A stretch of 64,000 nucleotides of DNA from NCBI RefSeq assembly GCF_049608145.1, contig NZ_JBMYXF010000004.1, forward strand, positions 32,607-96,606, read 5' to 3'. The notes below the pieces were generated by a model, which saw only the letters and a list, made by a program, of their open reading frames with translations, searched no databases and had not been told where the DNA came from. Positions 34,158-43,028 of this stretch are shown here, piece after piece; the first letter of the stretch is position 1, and each line of letters opens with the position of its first letter. Origin of the DNA: Halocynthiibacter sp049608145 (GTDB lineage: Bacteria > Pseudomonadota > Alphaproteobacteria > Rhodobacterales > Rhodobacteraceae). Position numbers and translations under genes: made by a program.

Positions 34158-36218
34158 ATGACTTCTGAGAACTCCACCGACCCTCTCGTGATTTTCACCC
34201 CATCCGGCAAACGCGGGCACTTTCCCACCGGAACCCCGGTACTGACTGCCGCCCGGCAGTTGGGCGTTGATCTTGATTCCGTCTGCGGCGGACGCGGGAT
34301 ATGTTCAAAATGCCAGGTTGAACCCTCTTTTGGTGAATTTCCAAAACATGGTGTGACGGTTGCAGAAACCGCTCTGTCGGAATGGAACAAAGTTGAACAA
34401 CGCTATGACGATAAACGCGGATTGACCAAAGGCCGACGCTTAGGATGTCAGGCGACCATTCAATCCGACGTTGTCATCGATGTGCCAGCAGGCAGTCAGG
34501 TGCACCGTCAGGTCGTGCGCAAACGGGCCGAAGCCCGCGACATTATGATTAATCCGGCAGTACGCCGTTATTATGTCGAGGTCGAACAACCTGACATGCA
34601 CGAGCCGTCTGGCGATCTGGAACGTCTGCGGCAAGCTTTGGAAAAACATTTTGATATCAAAGGCATTGATGCCGACCTTCATGTTCTTCAAAGCTTGCAA
34701 ACCACCCTTCGTAAAGGCGATTGGAAAGTGACCTGCGCTGTTTCTACAGGTATCACCGAAGGTACTGGCGCACAAAAGCCTGCGATCCTTCAGGTCTGGC
34801 CTGGCTACCATGAAACCCCGCTTTATGGCCTTGCTGTTGACCTTGGTTCCACCACCATCGCCGCCCATCTTTGTGATCTGACAACTGGTGAAGTCGTCGC
34901 ATCGTCCGGCATTATGAACCCGCAGATCCGCTTTGGCGAAGATCTGATGAGCCGCGTCAGCTATTCCATGATGAACGAAGGCGGTGCCGCCGAAATGACC
35001 CGCGCTGTGCGTGAAGGCATGAATGCCCTGTTCACCCAAATCGCGATTGAGGCCGAGATCGGCACAGATCAGATCATGGATGTGGTCTTTGTGATGAACC
35101 CTGTGATGCACCATCTCTTCTTGGGAATCGATCCTTATGAGTTGGGCCAGGCGCCCTTTGCCCTGTGCACCTCAGAAGCGCTCTCAGTGCGTGCCTCTAC
35201 CTTGGGTCTTACAATCCACCCATCAGCGCGCGCCTATATCTTGCCTTCCATCGCGGGCCACGTCGGTGCTGACGCGGCCGCTGTCACATTGTCGGAAGCA
35301 CCAGACAAATCCGAAGACCTTGTTCTTCTCGTGGATGTGGGCACCAACGCGGAAATTCAACTGGGCAATAAAGAAAAGGTTTATGCCTGTTCTTCCCCCA
35401 CTGGCCCCGCCTTTGAGGGCGCACAGATTTCGTCCGGTCAACGTGCAGCCCCTGGCGCGATTGAACGCGTTGAGATTAACTCTGAAACCAAAGAACCGCG
35501 TTTTCGCGTGATCGGCTCGGAAATCTGGTCAGATGAACCCGGGTTTGCTGAGGCTGTCGCAACCTCTGGCATCACCGGTATCTGCGGATCTGGTATTATT
35601 GAGGCGGTCGCAGAAATGCGCATGGCAGGCATTCTGGATGCCTCAGGCCTCATCGGGTCCGCTGAACAGGTCGGGAGCACACGCTGCTTTGCAGACGGAC
35701 GCACCAATTCCTATACCATCTGGGACGGCACTGCAGATGGCGGCCCATTGATTACGGTCACCAACCCTGACATCCGTGCAATCCAGATGGCAAAGGCTGC
35801 GCTGTATTCCGGCGCACGTCTTTTAATGGATAAATTCGGCACCGACACGGTTGATCGTGTTGTTTTGGCCGGCGCTTTCGGCGCCCATATCAGCCCAAAA
35901 CACGCGATGGTTCTGGGTATGATTCCGGATTGCGAGATCGACAAGGTCACAAGCGCGGGCAACGCCGCAGGCACCGGCGCACGCATCGCGCTTTTGAATG
36001 TGGCTGCGCGTGGCGAGATTGAGGAAATAGTCCGCAATATCATAAAGATTGAAACCGCTATTGAGCCAAGCTTCCAAAGCCACTTCGTAAATGCAAGCGC
36101 GATTCCGAATTCATCCGATCCGTTCCCCATCCTTGGTACGCATGTGACACTGCCGGACGTGAATTATAACACTGGCGGTGGCGATGGAGGCGGACGTCGC
36201 AGACGTCGCCGGGGTTAA
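34158..36218 (+). CDS. RamA/RACo-type corrinoid activator (2Fe-2S plus ASKHA domain, DUF4445)
   Basis: 686 residues. An N-terminal plant-type 2Fe-2S ferredoxin domain has Cys43, Cys49, Cys52 (CGGRGICSKC) and Cys97. It is followed by a linker and the RACo middle domain, then an ASKHA ATPase-like fold starting GLAVDLGSTTIAAHL with LVDVGTNAEIQLG, CGSGIIEAVAEM and VVLAGAFGAHI. Such proteins use low-potential electrons and ATP to reduce inactive Co(II) corrinoid to Co(I) on methyltransferase partners. The C terminus is a GGGRRRRRRG tail, matching that on the methyltransferase at 30517. The start ATG 34158 follows AGGCAGG. It is separated from the rest of its cluster by about 2.5 kb of unrelated genes. 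Confidence 0.88.
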   Translation: MTSENSTDPLVIFTPSGKRGHFPTGTPVLTAARQLGVDLDSVCGGRGICSKCQVEPSFGEFPKHGVTVAETALSEWNKVEQRYDDKRGLTKGRRLGCQATIQSDVVIDVPAGSQVHRQVVRKRAEARDIMINPAVRRYYVEVEQPDMHEPSGDLERLRQALEKHFDIKGIDADLHVLQSLQTTLRKGDWKVTCAVSTGITEGTGAQKPAILQVWPGYHETPLYGLAVDLGSTTIAAHLCDLTTGEVVASSGIMNPQIRFGEDLMSRVSYSMMNEGGAAEMTRAVREGMNALFTQIAIEAEIGTDQIMDVVFVMNPVMHHLFLGIDPYELGQAPFALCTSEALSVRASTLGLTIHPSARAYILPSIAGHVGADAAAVTLSEAPDKSEDLVLLVDVGTNAEIQLGNKEKVYACSSPTGPAFEGAQISSGQRAAPGAIERVEINSETKEPRFRVIGSEIWSDEPGFAEAVATSGITGICGSGIIEAVAEMRMAGILDASGLIGSAEQVGSTRCFADGRTNSYTIWDGTADGGPLITVTNPDIRAIQMAKAALYSGARLLMDKFGTDTVDRVVLAGAFGAHISPKHAMVLGMIPDCEIDKVTSAGNAAGTGARIALLNVAARGEIEEIVRNIIKIETAIEPSFQSHFVNASAIPNSSDPFPILGTHVTLPDVNYNTGGGDGGGRRRRRRG

Positions 36219-36247
36219 TCATCGCTCTTGGTCGTAACGATAGCTTT

Positions 36248-36286
36248 CTCAGATCTGAATAATCGCCTGCTGTATTCAGATCTGAG
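36248..36286. repeat. 14-bp perfect inverted repeat
   Basis: CTCAGATCTGAATA (36248-36261) and TATTCAGATCTGAG (36273-36286) with an 11-base loop, 30 bases after the activator stop. It lacks a T-run, so it is either a processed 3' hairpin or a protein site. The remaining intergenic sequence to the tRNA shows a TTGACC box at 36449 that may drive the tRNA. Confidence 0.6.
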
Positions 36287-36486
36287 GATTGCCGCGGATA
36301 TAAGGTTTCACGTCAGCGAACCGCCCGGATTGTGACAAAGAGCCGATCTACATCGCAGAAACCAAAAGTCGCAAGGACAGAATGACATTCTGGGTCTCCC
36401 CTTGGCGGAATGACCCGTTAATTGAGCCTAAGCTGATTTAGTATCCTCTTGACCGCATCTTCCTACAAAGATAGTCAGACCACGTT

Positions 36487-36560
36487 GCGGGTGTAGCTCA
36501 ATGGTAGAGCAGCAGCTTCCCAAGCTGAATACGAGGGTTCGATTCCCTTCACCCGCTCCA
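36487..36560 (+). tRNA. tRNA-Gly (anticodon CCC)
   Basis: Acceptor GCGGGTG pairs with CACCCGC; discriminator T and encoded CCA at 36558-36560. D arm GCTC/GAGC, anticodon loop TTCCCAA, T arm GAGGG/CCCTT with TTCGATT loop. A TTGACC promoter box lies about 35 bases before the 5' end. Confidence 0.95.
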
Positions 36561-36656
36561 CTTCCCTTTATGTTTGACTGCAAAAACCCTACTTTCATTG
36601 ACCAATGATACAGATCAATGTCATAATAATTTTGTTGTTTCTTTTAGGGGTTTCCG

Positions 36657-37526
36657 ATGGGTTCTGTAGCGTTGATGTTTTTGGGTTTGCTGGCTGGTGG
36701 TGTGTTGATTTTCGACGACGGAGGCAGCAAAGACAGTGATCCTGATGATAATAACGACGGCGGGAATACACCGGATCCTCAAGGTCAGGAAGCTACTGAT
36801 CGTCTGGAAGTCGGAGACGCATCCGTTGACTCCCTTAAAGGAGCAGCCGGTGATGACCAGCTCTTTGGTAAGGCAGGAAATGATTTTCTTGTTGGAAACA
36901 GCGGCAATGATAGATTGTTTGGAGGCGATGGCGAAGATATTCTGTCTGGCGGTGACGGAGATGATTTCCTACGTGGTGGAGCAGATGATGATTTGCTGGC
37001 CGGTGGCACTGGCGAAGATCACCTGAAAGGAGATTCTGGTGATGATTTACTTATAAGTTCTGGTGGTATTGACGACACTGTACTTCAGGGCGCCATTTCC
37101 TTTGCGCTGAACAACCCGAATGCAACTGATGAACAGTTGGACGAAAAAGTCGAAGGCCTTTTTGATCCGGACAATGCGGACCAAGAAAAAGATATAGTGG
37201 ATGGCGGCAAAGGCGACGACACTTTTATTCTGGGTGGGAATGATGTCGCCAAAGGTGAACAAGGAATGGATACATTCGTTGTGGGAGATTGGATTACGCC
37301 AGGGAACCCCGTGACGATTGAGGATTACGAAGCCAGTGAAAACATCATTTTCAGCATACCAAAAGGTACAGCAGAACCTATGATTGATTTTTCTTATGAT
37401 CCCGACGTGAACACGACAACTGTTCTGATCGACAAAGAACCGACGGTTATATTGACTGGAATCGATTTTAACAGTGTAGATGTCAAGCTTTCAACCGCAG
37501 AACGTTCTGCTAGTGATGTTGCCTAA
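36657..37526 (+). CDS. RTX-type calcium-binding repeat protein with N-terminal membrane anchor
   Basis: 289 residues; ATG 36657 follows TTTTAGGGG. The first 20 residues (MGSVALMFLGLLAGGVLIF) form a membrane helix rather than a cleavable signal. After an Asp/Asn-rich linker come about seven copies of the nonapeptide GGxGxDxLx (from GAAGDDQLFG to KGDSGDDLL, then GGKGDDTFILGG). The C-terminal part (TIEDYEASENIIFSIP) resembles the post-repeat segment of Roseobacter RTX proteins. The acidic repeats would fold into a calcium-loaded beta-roll. Function unknown; a type I secretion system is not adjacent. Codon use is more AT-rich than the neighbouring metabolic genes. Confidence 0.82.
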   Translation: MGSVALMFLGLLAGGVLIFDDGGSKDSDPDDNNDGGNTPDPQGQEATDRLEVGDASVDSLKGAAGDDQLFGKAGNDFLVGNSGNDRLFGGDGEDILSGGDGDDFLRGGADDDLLAGGTGEDHLKGDSGDDLLISSGGIDDTVLQGAISFALNNPNATDEQLDEKVEGLFDPDNADQEKDIVDGGKGDDTFILGGNDVAKGEQGMDTFVVGDWITPGNPVTIEDYEASENIIFSIPKGTAEPMIDFSYDPDVNTTTVLIDKEPTVILTGIDFNSVDVKLSTAERSASDVA

Positions 37527-37618
37527 TATCCAGTTAGAAAATCAAGGGTTGCCAATTTCGATTAGGCACCCCTTCTTGCCCCTTGAAAATCGTTGTCTTC
37601 CCAGGCTAACTGCGCCCT

Positions 37619-38098
37619 ATGGAAACCCGTTATCATACACCGCTTTCACCTGTTGAAATGTCCCGTTTTGGATGCGAAGGCGAATGGCCTTATGGCATGG
37701 CTGATCGGGTTCATTTTCACGAACTTGACAGCCTGAACCACGTGAACAATGTGGTGTATTTCTCCTGGTTTGAAAACATACGTGTCCGCTATATGCAGGA
37801 ATGGGGCCTTTCGGATTATTCAGCAACATCCGATAATCCGCGCCTTGTGGTTAAAAATGTTTCGGCTGACTATAAGCGGGAAATGCATATGGGCGAAGAC
37901 TATCTGGTCACCGCCCGGACAAAAGAGTTCAGAAACACTAGTTTCACAATGGAATACGCGCTTTGGTCTGATGGGTTACGGGCCACGGGCGAAGCCGTTG
38001 TTGTGTCCCTTGAACCCGACGGCAGTGGTAAGCGCCCGCTGTCAGATGATCTGAAACAACGTTTTATCACCTTGGATGGCGCCCTGCCCTCTGCTTAA
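37619..38098 (+). CDS. hot-dog fold acyl-CoA thioesterase (4HBT type)
   Basis: 159 residues. The segment HFHELDSLNHVNNVVYFSWFENIR corresponds to the 4HBT active-site helix (typically DxxGHVNN followed by YxxxxE), here with LNHVNN; FENIR carries the helix end. Likely hydrolyses an acyl-CoA in the cytoplasm; the substrate cannot be assigned. The stop overlaps the end of the convergent pgi gene by 4 bases, so no terminator separates them. Confidence 0.8.
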   Translation: METRYHTPLSPVEMSRFGCEGEWPYGMADRVHFHELDSLNHVNNVVYFSWFENIRVRYMQEWGLSDYSATSDNPRLVVKNVSADYKREMHMGEDYLVTARTKEFRNTSFTMEYALWSDGLRATGEAVVVSLEPDGSGKRPLSDDLKQRFITLDGALPSA

Positions 38099-39699
38099 TT
38101 CCTGTTCACCTTAATGTAATCCACCAGACCTATGGTGGATGCGTCTTTGCCAGTGCTGTCTTCTGCCCCAGACACAATAGGTTGCAAAGCAACGGCCAAT
38201 TCTTTGCCCAGCTCCACGCCCCATTGATCGTATGAATTGATGCCAAGCAGGACACCTTCCACAAACACCCGATGTTCATAAAGTGCAATGATTTTGCCAA
38301 GCATCGAAGGTGTGAGTTGTGGGTAAAGCAAGGTTGTCGAAGGACGGTTTCCGGGGAAAACCCGGTGGCGTGCTTGGCGTTCCAGTTCGGCACCTTCAAA
38401 CCCTTTTGCCGCCATCCGTGACCGTGCAACGTCAAGGGATCGCCCCAACATCAATGCCTCGGATTGAGCCAGACAATTGGCGACCAGCAACTCATGTTGA
38501 TGCGCAAGATCCTCTTCATGCCCTTTCGCCGCCAACAGGAATTCACAGGGAATAACCCGTGTGCCCTGATGAATAAGCTGATAGAATGCGTGTTGACCAT
38601 TGGTGCCGGGTTCCCCCCAGACAACTGGCCCGGTATGCACCGGCGTATCAGAACCACCCATACAAACAGATTTGCCGTTGCTCTCCATCTCAAGCTGTTG
38701 AAGGTATGCAGGCAAACGCTGTAGGCGTTGGTCATAGGGCAAGACCGCCCGAGTGCCATAGCCTAGGCCCTGATTGTGCCAAATCCCGGTCAAAGCCAGC
38801 ATCACAGGCATGTTTTCCAGCAATGGCGCCGTTCGGAAATGATCATCCATCTCGCGGGCGCCTGTCAAAAACTCAGCAAACCGGTCCGCGCCAATCGCGA
38901 TCATGATTGTCAGGCCAATCGGCCCCCAAAGCGAATACCGCCCGCCGACCCAGTCTTCAAACCCAAAGACACGTTCCGCCGGAATGCCCCATTCCGCCGT
39001 TTTTTCCAGGTTGCTAGACAAAGCCGCGAATTGCGCACCGGGATCACGCACATCGCGCGCCATCCAGTCCCGCGCAGTTTGCGCGTTGGTCATGGTTTCG
39101 ATGGTGGTGAATGTTTTGGACGCCACAAGGATCAGTGTTGTTTCTGGATCAAGATCCTGCAAAACCTCATGAATATGCGCCCCATCCACATTGGAAACAA
39201 AATGGGTGCGGGGGCCGTCATGGTAGGGTTTCAGCGCAATACAGGCCATCGCAGGGCCTAGGTCGGATCCACCGATCCCAATGTTCACCACATCAGTGAT
39301 CGCTCCGCCCTGCCCCTGAAAGCTGCCGTTACGCAGACTGTTGGAAAACGCCTGCATACGAGACAGAGTTTTATGAACAGCAGGCACAACATTTTCGCCA
39401 TCTTCGGTGATTTTGTCCGCTGCATTTGCCCGCAAGGCTGTATGCAAAACGGCGCGGTCTTCGGTTTCGTTTATATGAACACCTGAAAACATAGCTTCAC
39501 GTCTGGACTGAAAACCACAGGTGGCCAGCATGTCGGTCAGGCAGGAAAGACTGGATTCCCTTAAGGTCGTTTTTGAATAGTCAAACAGCATACCAAGCGC
39601 AGATACAGAGAATTTGTTTGCCCGCGCGGTCTCAGAAAACAAATCGGAAATACGAATGTTTTCCGCAGCGTTTGCTTCGGATTTAAGTTTATTCCACAT
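38095..39699 (-). CDS. pgi: glucose-6-phosphate isomerase
   Basis: 534 residues. Interconverts glucose 6-phosphate and fructose 6-phosphate. The PGI signatures GGRYSLWGPIG and GINSYDQWGVELGK are present, plus IGGSDLGPAMAC and GTNGQHAFYQLIHQGT. The active-site Glu (WGEPGTNG), His (GQHAF) and Lys (ELGK) are retained. It is the third gene of a zwf-pgl-pgi group on the minus strand; pgl ends 23 bases upstream. Confidence 0.96.
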   Translation of the reverse strand: MWNKLKSEANAAENIRISDLFSETARANKFSVSALGMLFDYSKTTLRESSLSCLTDMLATCGFQSRREAMFSGVHINETEDRAVLHTALRANAADKITEDGENVVPAVHKTLSRMQAFSNSLRNGSFQGQGGAITDVVNIGIGGSDLGPAMACIALKPYHDGPRTHFVSNVDGAHIHEVLQDLDPETTLILVASKTFTTIETMTNAQTARDWMARDVRDPGAQFAALSSNLEKTAEWGIPAERVFGFEDWVGGRYSLWGPIGLTIMIAIGADRFAEFLTGAREMDDHFRTAPLLENMPVMLALTGIWHNQGLGYGTRAVLPYDQRLQRLPAYLQQLEMESNGKSVCMGGSDTPVHTGPVVWGEPGTNGQHAFYQLIHQGTRVIPCEFLLAAKGHEEDLAHQHELLVANCLAQSEALMLGRSLDVARSRMAAKGFEGAELERQARHRVFPGNRPSTTLLYPQLTPSMLGKIIALYEHRVFVEGVLLGINSYDQWGVELGKELAVALQPIVSGAEDSTGKDASTIGLVDYIKVNRN

Positions 39700-39722
39700 G
39701 TGGTTATCTCGTTTTTTTTAAA

Positions 39723-40397
39723 TTAGTCACGGGCCCAGTGAATACGTGCACCACCCCAAATCCGGGTGACCGGTGCCTTCATCGCGGACAGACCTTGTGC
39801 CTGCTTTAAAGCGTTCAGTTTATCATCACCGGTCACCACAATATGTTTGTGCATCGCCGAATTCAGGGCTGGTTCCGTCAATGTAATGCGTGGTTCTGCC
39901 TGATTGGCAACCTGCATTGGCATCACAAGGGGGGCGGCAGGATCGATTGCCAGAGCAAGGTTATCCCCGCCAGGAAACAGGCTTGCCGTATGCATATCAG
40001 CCCCAACGCCCAGAAGAACAACGGACAGCGGCATCAGATCCGCAACTTTTGCACGGGTGTCTTCGATTTCGTCTGAAGGCGTTTCACAATGATTATAAAG
40101 CGATACAAATTTGGCTTTTGCTGCCCGATCTGCCAGAAGATGTTCGCGGATCAGCTTTGCATTGGAACGGGGCGAACTGTCCGGTACCCAGCGTTCGTCA
40201 GTCTGAACAATCGTGACATTTTCCCAGTCAATATCTGCTGCACAGAGCACATCAAACAAAGGCGCAGGCGTGGTGCCACCGGGGACCGCAAATGACGCTT
40301 TGCCATTGGCTTCAAGCGCCGTTTCCAAATCCGAAGCAATTTCCTGCGCCACTTCGATCATCATCATTTCGGCGTCTGCGTATTTGATTATCTTCAT
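39723..40397 (-). CDS. pgl: 6-phosphogluconolactonase
   Basis: 224 residues of the NagB/Pgl family. FAVPGGTTPAPLFD is the phosphate-binding start, TDERWVPDSSPRSN the second motif, and LLGVGADMHTASLFPGG carries the catalytic-His loop. Hydrolyses 6-phosphogluconolactone between Zwf and 6-phosphogluconate. Overlaps zwf by 4 bases. Confidence 0.95.
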   Translation of the reverse strand: MKIIKYADAEMMMIEVAQEIASDLETALEANGKASFAVPGGTTPAPLFDVLCAADIDWENVTIVQTDERWVPDSSPRSNAKLIREHLLADRAAKAKFVSLYNHCETPSDEIEDTRAKVADLMPLSVVLLGVGADMHTASLFPGGDNLALAIDPAAPLVMPMQVANQAEPRITLTEPALNSAMHKHIVVTGDDKLNALKQAQGLSAMKAPVTRIWGGARIHWARD

Positions 40398-41845
40398 GCT
40401 TTAATCTCTCTCCAGCGGCGCCCATCGCGGTGCAGTAACATTAGGCTGTCATCCGGGCCGGATCCGCCCGGGTCATATTCTACAGGTTTTTTCCGTGCAT
40501 CTTCCCAGGCCTGAATGATTGGATCGGTCCATGCCCAGGCAGCTTCGACTTCATCCCCGCGCATGAACAAGGTTTGATTTCCTCGCATCACATCCATGAT
40601 AAGGCGTTCATATGCATCAGGAATATCGTCACCATCGGCCAGGGCCTCTGCGAAACTCATGTCTAGCGGGACTTCTATCAGGCGCATCCCGCCAGGTCCC
40701 GGTTCTTTGATCGTAACGCGCAGGTTCATACCTTCATTCGGCTGCAGACGGATGACCAACACATTGCCCCGACGCCCCTCTTGTTCGCCAAAAATGGAAT
40801 GTGGTGGATCTTTGAACACAACGGCGATTTCACTGGTCCGTTCACGCAGGCGTTTGCCGGTCCGCAGATAAATCGGGGTCCCCTTCCAACGCCAATTCGA
40901 AATCCCAAGCTTCATCGCAATAAAGCTTTCTGTTGTGCTTTCATCGTTTTCCGCATCATCACGATATGACGGTGTGTCTTCCCCAGAACGGTACTGCCCA
41001 CGTACGATATCCTGTTGATCGGGTGCGTCTAAGGCACGGATAACTTTCAGCTTTTCATCGCGCACAGCATCCGGTTCAAATTCACTGGGGGGTTCCATCG
41101 CGATCAGGCATAGCAATTGCATCAGGTGGTTCTGCACCATATCGCGGATCGCACCGGATTTGTCGTAATAACTGCCGCGGCCGCCAACCCCGACGCTTTC
41201 GGCAACAGTAATCTGAATGTGATCAACGTATTGGCTGTTCCAAAGTGGTTCAAACAGCATATTGCCAAACCGAACGGCCATCAGGTTCTGAACGGTCTCT
41301 TTGCCAAGATAATGGTCGATACGATAGATCTGATGTTCGTCAAAACTTTCGGCCAGAACTGCGTTCAGCGCCTTTGCTGATTTCAGGTCACGGCCAAATG
41401 GTTTTTCCACAACGATCCGGCTTTCAGCATCCGCAATGCCGTGATCATGTAAACGTTCTGCCAAGGGGCCAAACAGCCTTGGTGCAACGGAAAAATAGAA
41501 AGCGCGGATTACATTTGGTCGCATCAGTGATGCAAGCCCCTGCCATCCCGCATCTCCCAAGGCATCTACAGGTAAATATTTGATACGGCTTAGAAATTCA
41601 TCAATATGGGCTTTGTCATGTCGCGAACTTTTGACAAATTCGCAGATCGCGTCGTTCACAAATTGACGATATCCCGCGTCATCGAAATCCGCCCGCGCTG
41701 CCCCAATGATGCGTGCACCTTCAGGCAATTGACCAGCAAGGAAGCGACGATACAGACCAGGTAGAATCTTGCGTCGGGCCAGATCACCTGTACCACCGAA
41801 AATCACCAGATCAAAAACCTCTACCGGTATGACGCGTGAAACCAT
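40394..41845 (-). CDS. zwf: glucose-6-phosphate 1-dehydrogenase
   Basis: 483 residues. N-terminal NADP site GGTGDLARRKILPGLYR and the active-site signature RIDHYLGKE are both exact. Catalyses the entry step to the Entner-Doudoroff and oxidative pentose phosphate routes. First gene of zwf-pgl-pgi. Its leader holds a CAGGGG/CCCCTG hairpin (41869-41887) and an inverted repeat, TTTGCGC...GCGCAAA, farther upstream that may bind a sugar-responsive regulator. Confidence 0.96.
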   Translation of the reverse strand: MVSRVIPVEVFDLVIFGGTGDLARRKILPGLYRRFLAGQLPEGARIIGAARADFDDAGYRQFVNDAICEFVKSSRHDKAHIDEFLSRIKYLPVDALGDAGWQGLASLMRPNVIRAFYFSVAPRLFGPLAERLHDHGIADAESRIVVEKPFGRDLKSAKALNAVLAESFDEHQIYRIDHYLGKETVQNLMAVRFGNMLFEPLWNSQYVDHIQITVAESVGVGGRGSYYDKSGAIRDMVQNHLMQLLCLIAMEPPSEFEPDAVRDEKLKVIRALDAPDQQDIVRGQYRSGEDTPSYRDDAENDESTTESFIAMKLGISNWRWKGTPIYLRTGKRLRERTSEIAVVFKDPPHSIFGEQEGRRGNVLVIRLQPNEGMNLRVTIKEPGPGGMRLIEVPLDMSFAEALADGDDIPDAYERLIMDVMRGNQTLFMRGDEVEAAWAWTDPIIQAWEDARKKPVEYDPGGSGPDDSLMLLHRDGRRWREIKA

Positions 41846-41893
41846 TCTGACCTCTATATTCCAGAAATCAGGGGTAAAAATCCCCTGCTACAA

Positions 41894-41922
41894 TTTGCGC
41901 ATACCAAATATATTGGCGCAAA
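41894..41922. promoter_or_regulatory. inverted repeat upstream of zwf
   Basis: TTTGCGC (41894-41900) and GCGCAAA (41916-41922) with a 15-base AT-rich centre that contains CCAA/TTGG. It overlaps GCAAACGTTG, which resembles half of a LacI-family operator. It lies between the divergent zwf and radical SAM genes. Confidence 0.4.
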
Positions 41923-42077
41923 CGTTGTAACAGTTTCCGCCAGCATTCGCATGCTTTGCCGCGACTTTAGCAGGTTGAGCCGGCATCACAATGGCGTCAT
42001 GGACACAGGAACATCTTTTCGGCCGTGAAATGCCAGGGTATCAATAGAAAAGCACAATTCCCGGGGCGAAAAGTAAT

Positions 42078-43028
42078 ATGGACGATCAAGCAATCACGCT
42101 AGAAGTTTCAGGCAAATTTCAGGATCCTCTGCACACCGCCAAGGGTGAAACACGTGCAACTGTGCCCCTGAAGAACCCTCAAACCCTGTGGTTCAATACC
42201 GGCACGCTGTGCAATATCGAATGTGTGAATTGTTACATTCTGAGTTCTCCGACAAATGACGCGCTTGTCTACCTGAGTGAAGCCGAAGTTACGGATTATC
42301 TTGATCAGCTGGAAACACGCAACTGGGGTGTGCGCGAAATTGCCTTTACCGGTGGCGAACCCTATATGAACCCTGAATTCAATAGCATGTGCCGCGCGGC
42401 CCTGGAACGGGGCTATGAAGTCTTAGTTCTGACCAATGCCATGCGTCCGATGATGCGGAAATCTGTGAAATCTGGAATTGAATCTTTGGTTCAGGAGTTT
42501 GGCGAAAAGCTGACATTCCGTGTATCCCTTGATCACTGGGCCGCAGAAAATCATGATAAAATGCGTGGCGTGGGCAGTTTTGAAAAAACTCTTGAAGGCA
42601 TGCGCTGGCTGTCTTCCATTGGCGCGCAACTTGCAGCCGCCGGACGTCAGCTTTGGAATGAAGATGATGCGTCTGCCCGCGCGGGATATGCCGCATTATA
42701 TAAAAAAGAATGCTTTAACATTGACCCGTATAATCCTGGAAAAACAGTTCTTTTTCCAGAAATGGATGATACATTAGATGTACCAGAAATTACTGTGGAT
42801 TGCTGGGGGATTCTCAATAAATCCCCGTCAGACGTCATGTGTTCAAACTCTCGCATGGTGGTGAAACGCCGTGGTCAGGCCCCGTCAGTAATCGCCTGCA
42901 CGTTGTTGCCCTATGCAGAGGGATTTGATCTTGGGGAAACTCTGAAAGATGCGGAACAGGATGTATCCCTGAACCATCCGCATTGCGCCAAGTTCTGTGT
43001 ACTTGGCGGGGCAAGCTGTTCAGCTTAG
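42078..43028 (+). CDS. radical SAM protein of unknown function
   Basis: 316 residues. The 4Fe-4S cluster motif CxxxCxxC is at Cys45, Cys49, Cys52 (CNIECVNC). Barrel motifs: IAFTGGEPYMNPEF (the GGE that binds SAM's methionine end), VLVLTNAM, and RVSLDHWAAENHDKMRG. A second cysteine group sits at the C terminus (ITVDCWGIL, VMCSNS, IACTLLP, HCAKFCVLGGASC), reminiscent of SPASM-type auxiliary clusters, though the spacing is not standard. No peptide substrate gene or partner is adjacent; the gene is divergent from zwf and ends in a 4-base convergent overlap with the HNH gene. Reaction unknown. Confidence 0.8.
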   Translation: MDDQAITLEVSGKFQDPLHTAKGETRATVPLKNPQTLWFNTGTLCNIECVNCYILSSPTNDALVYLSEAEVTDYLDQLETRNWGVREIAFTGGEPYMNPEFNSMCRAALERGYEVLVLTNAMRPMMRKSVKSGIESLVQEFGEKLTFRVSLDHWAAENHDKMRGVGSFEKTLEGMRWLSSIGAQLAAAGRQLWNEDDASARAGYAALYKKECFNIDPYNPGKTVLFPEMDDTLDVPEITVDCWGILNKSPSDVMCSNSRMVVKRRGQAPSVIACTLLPYAEGFDLGETLKDAEQDVSLNHPHCAKFCVLGGASCSA

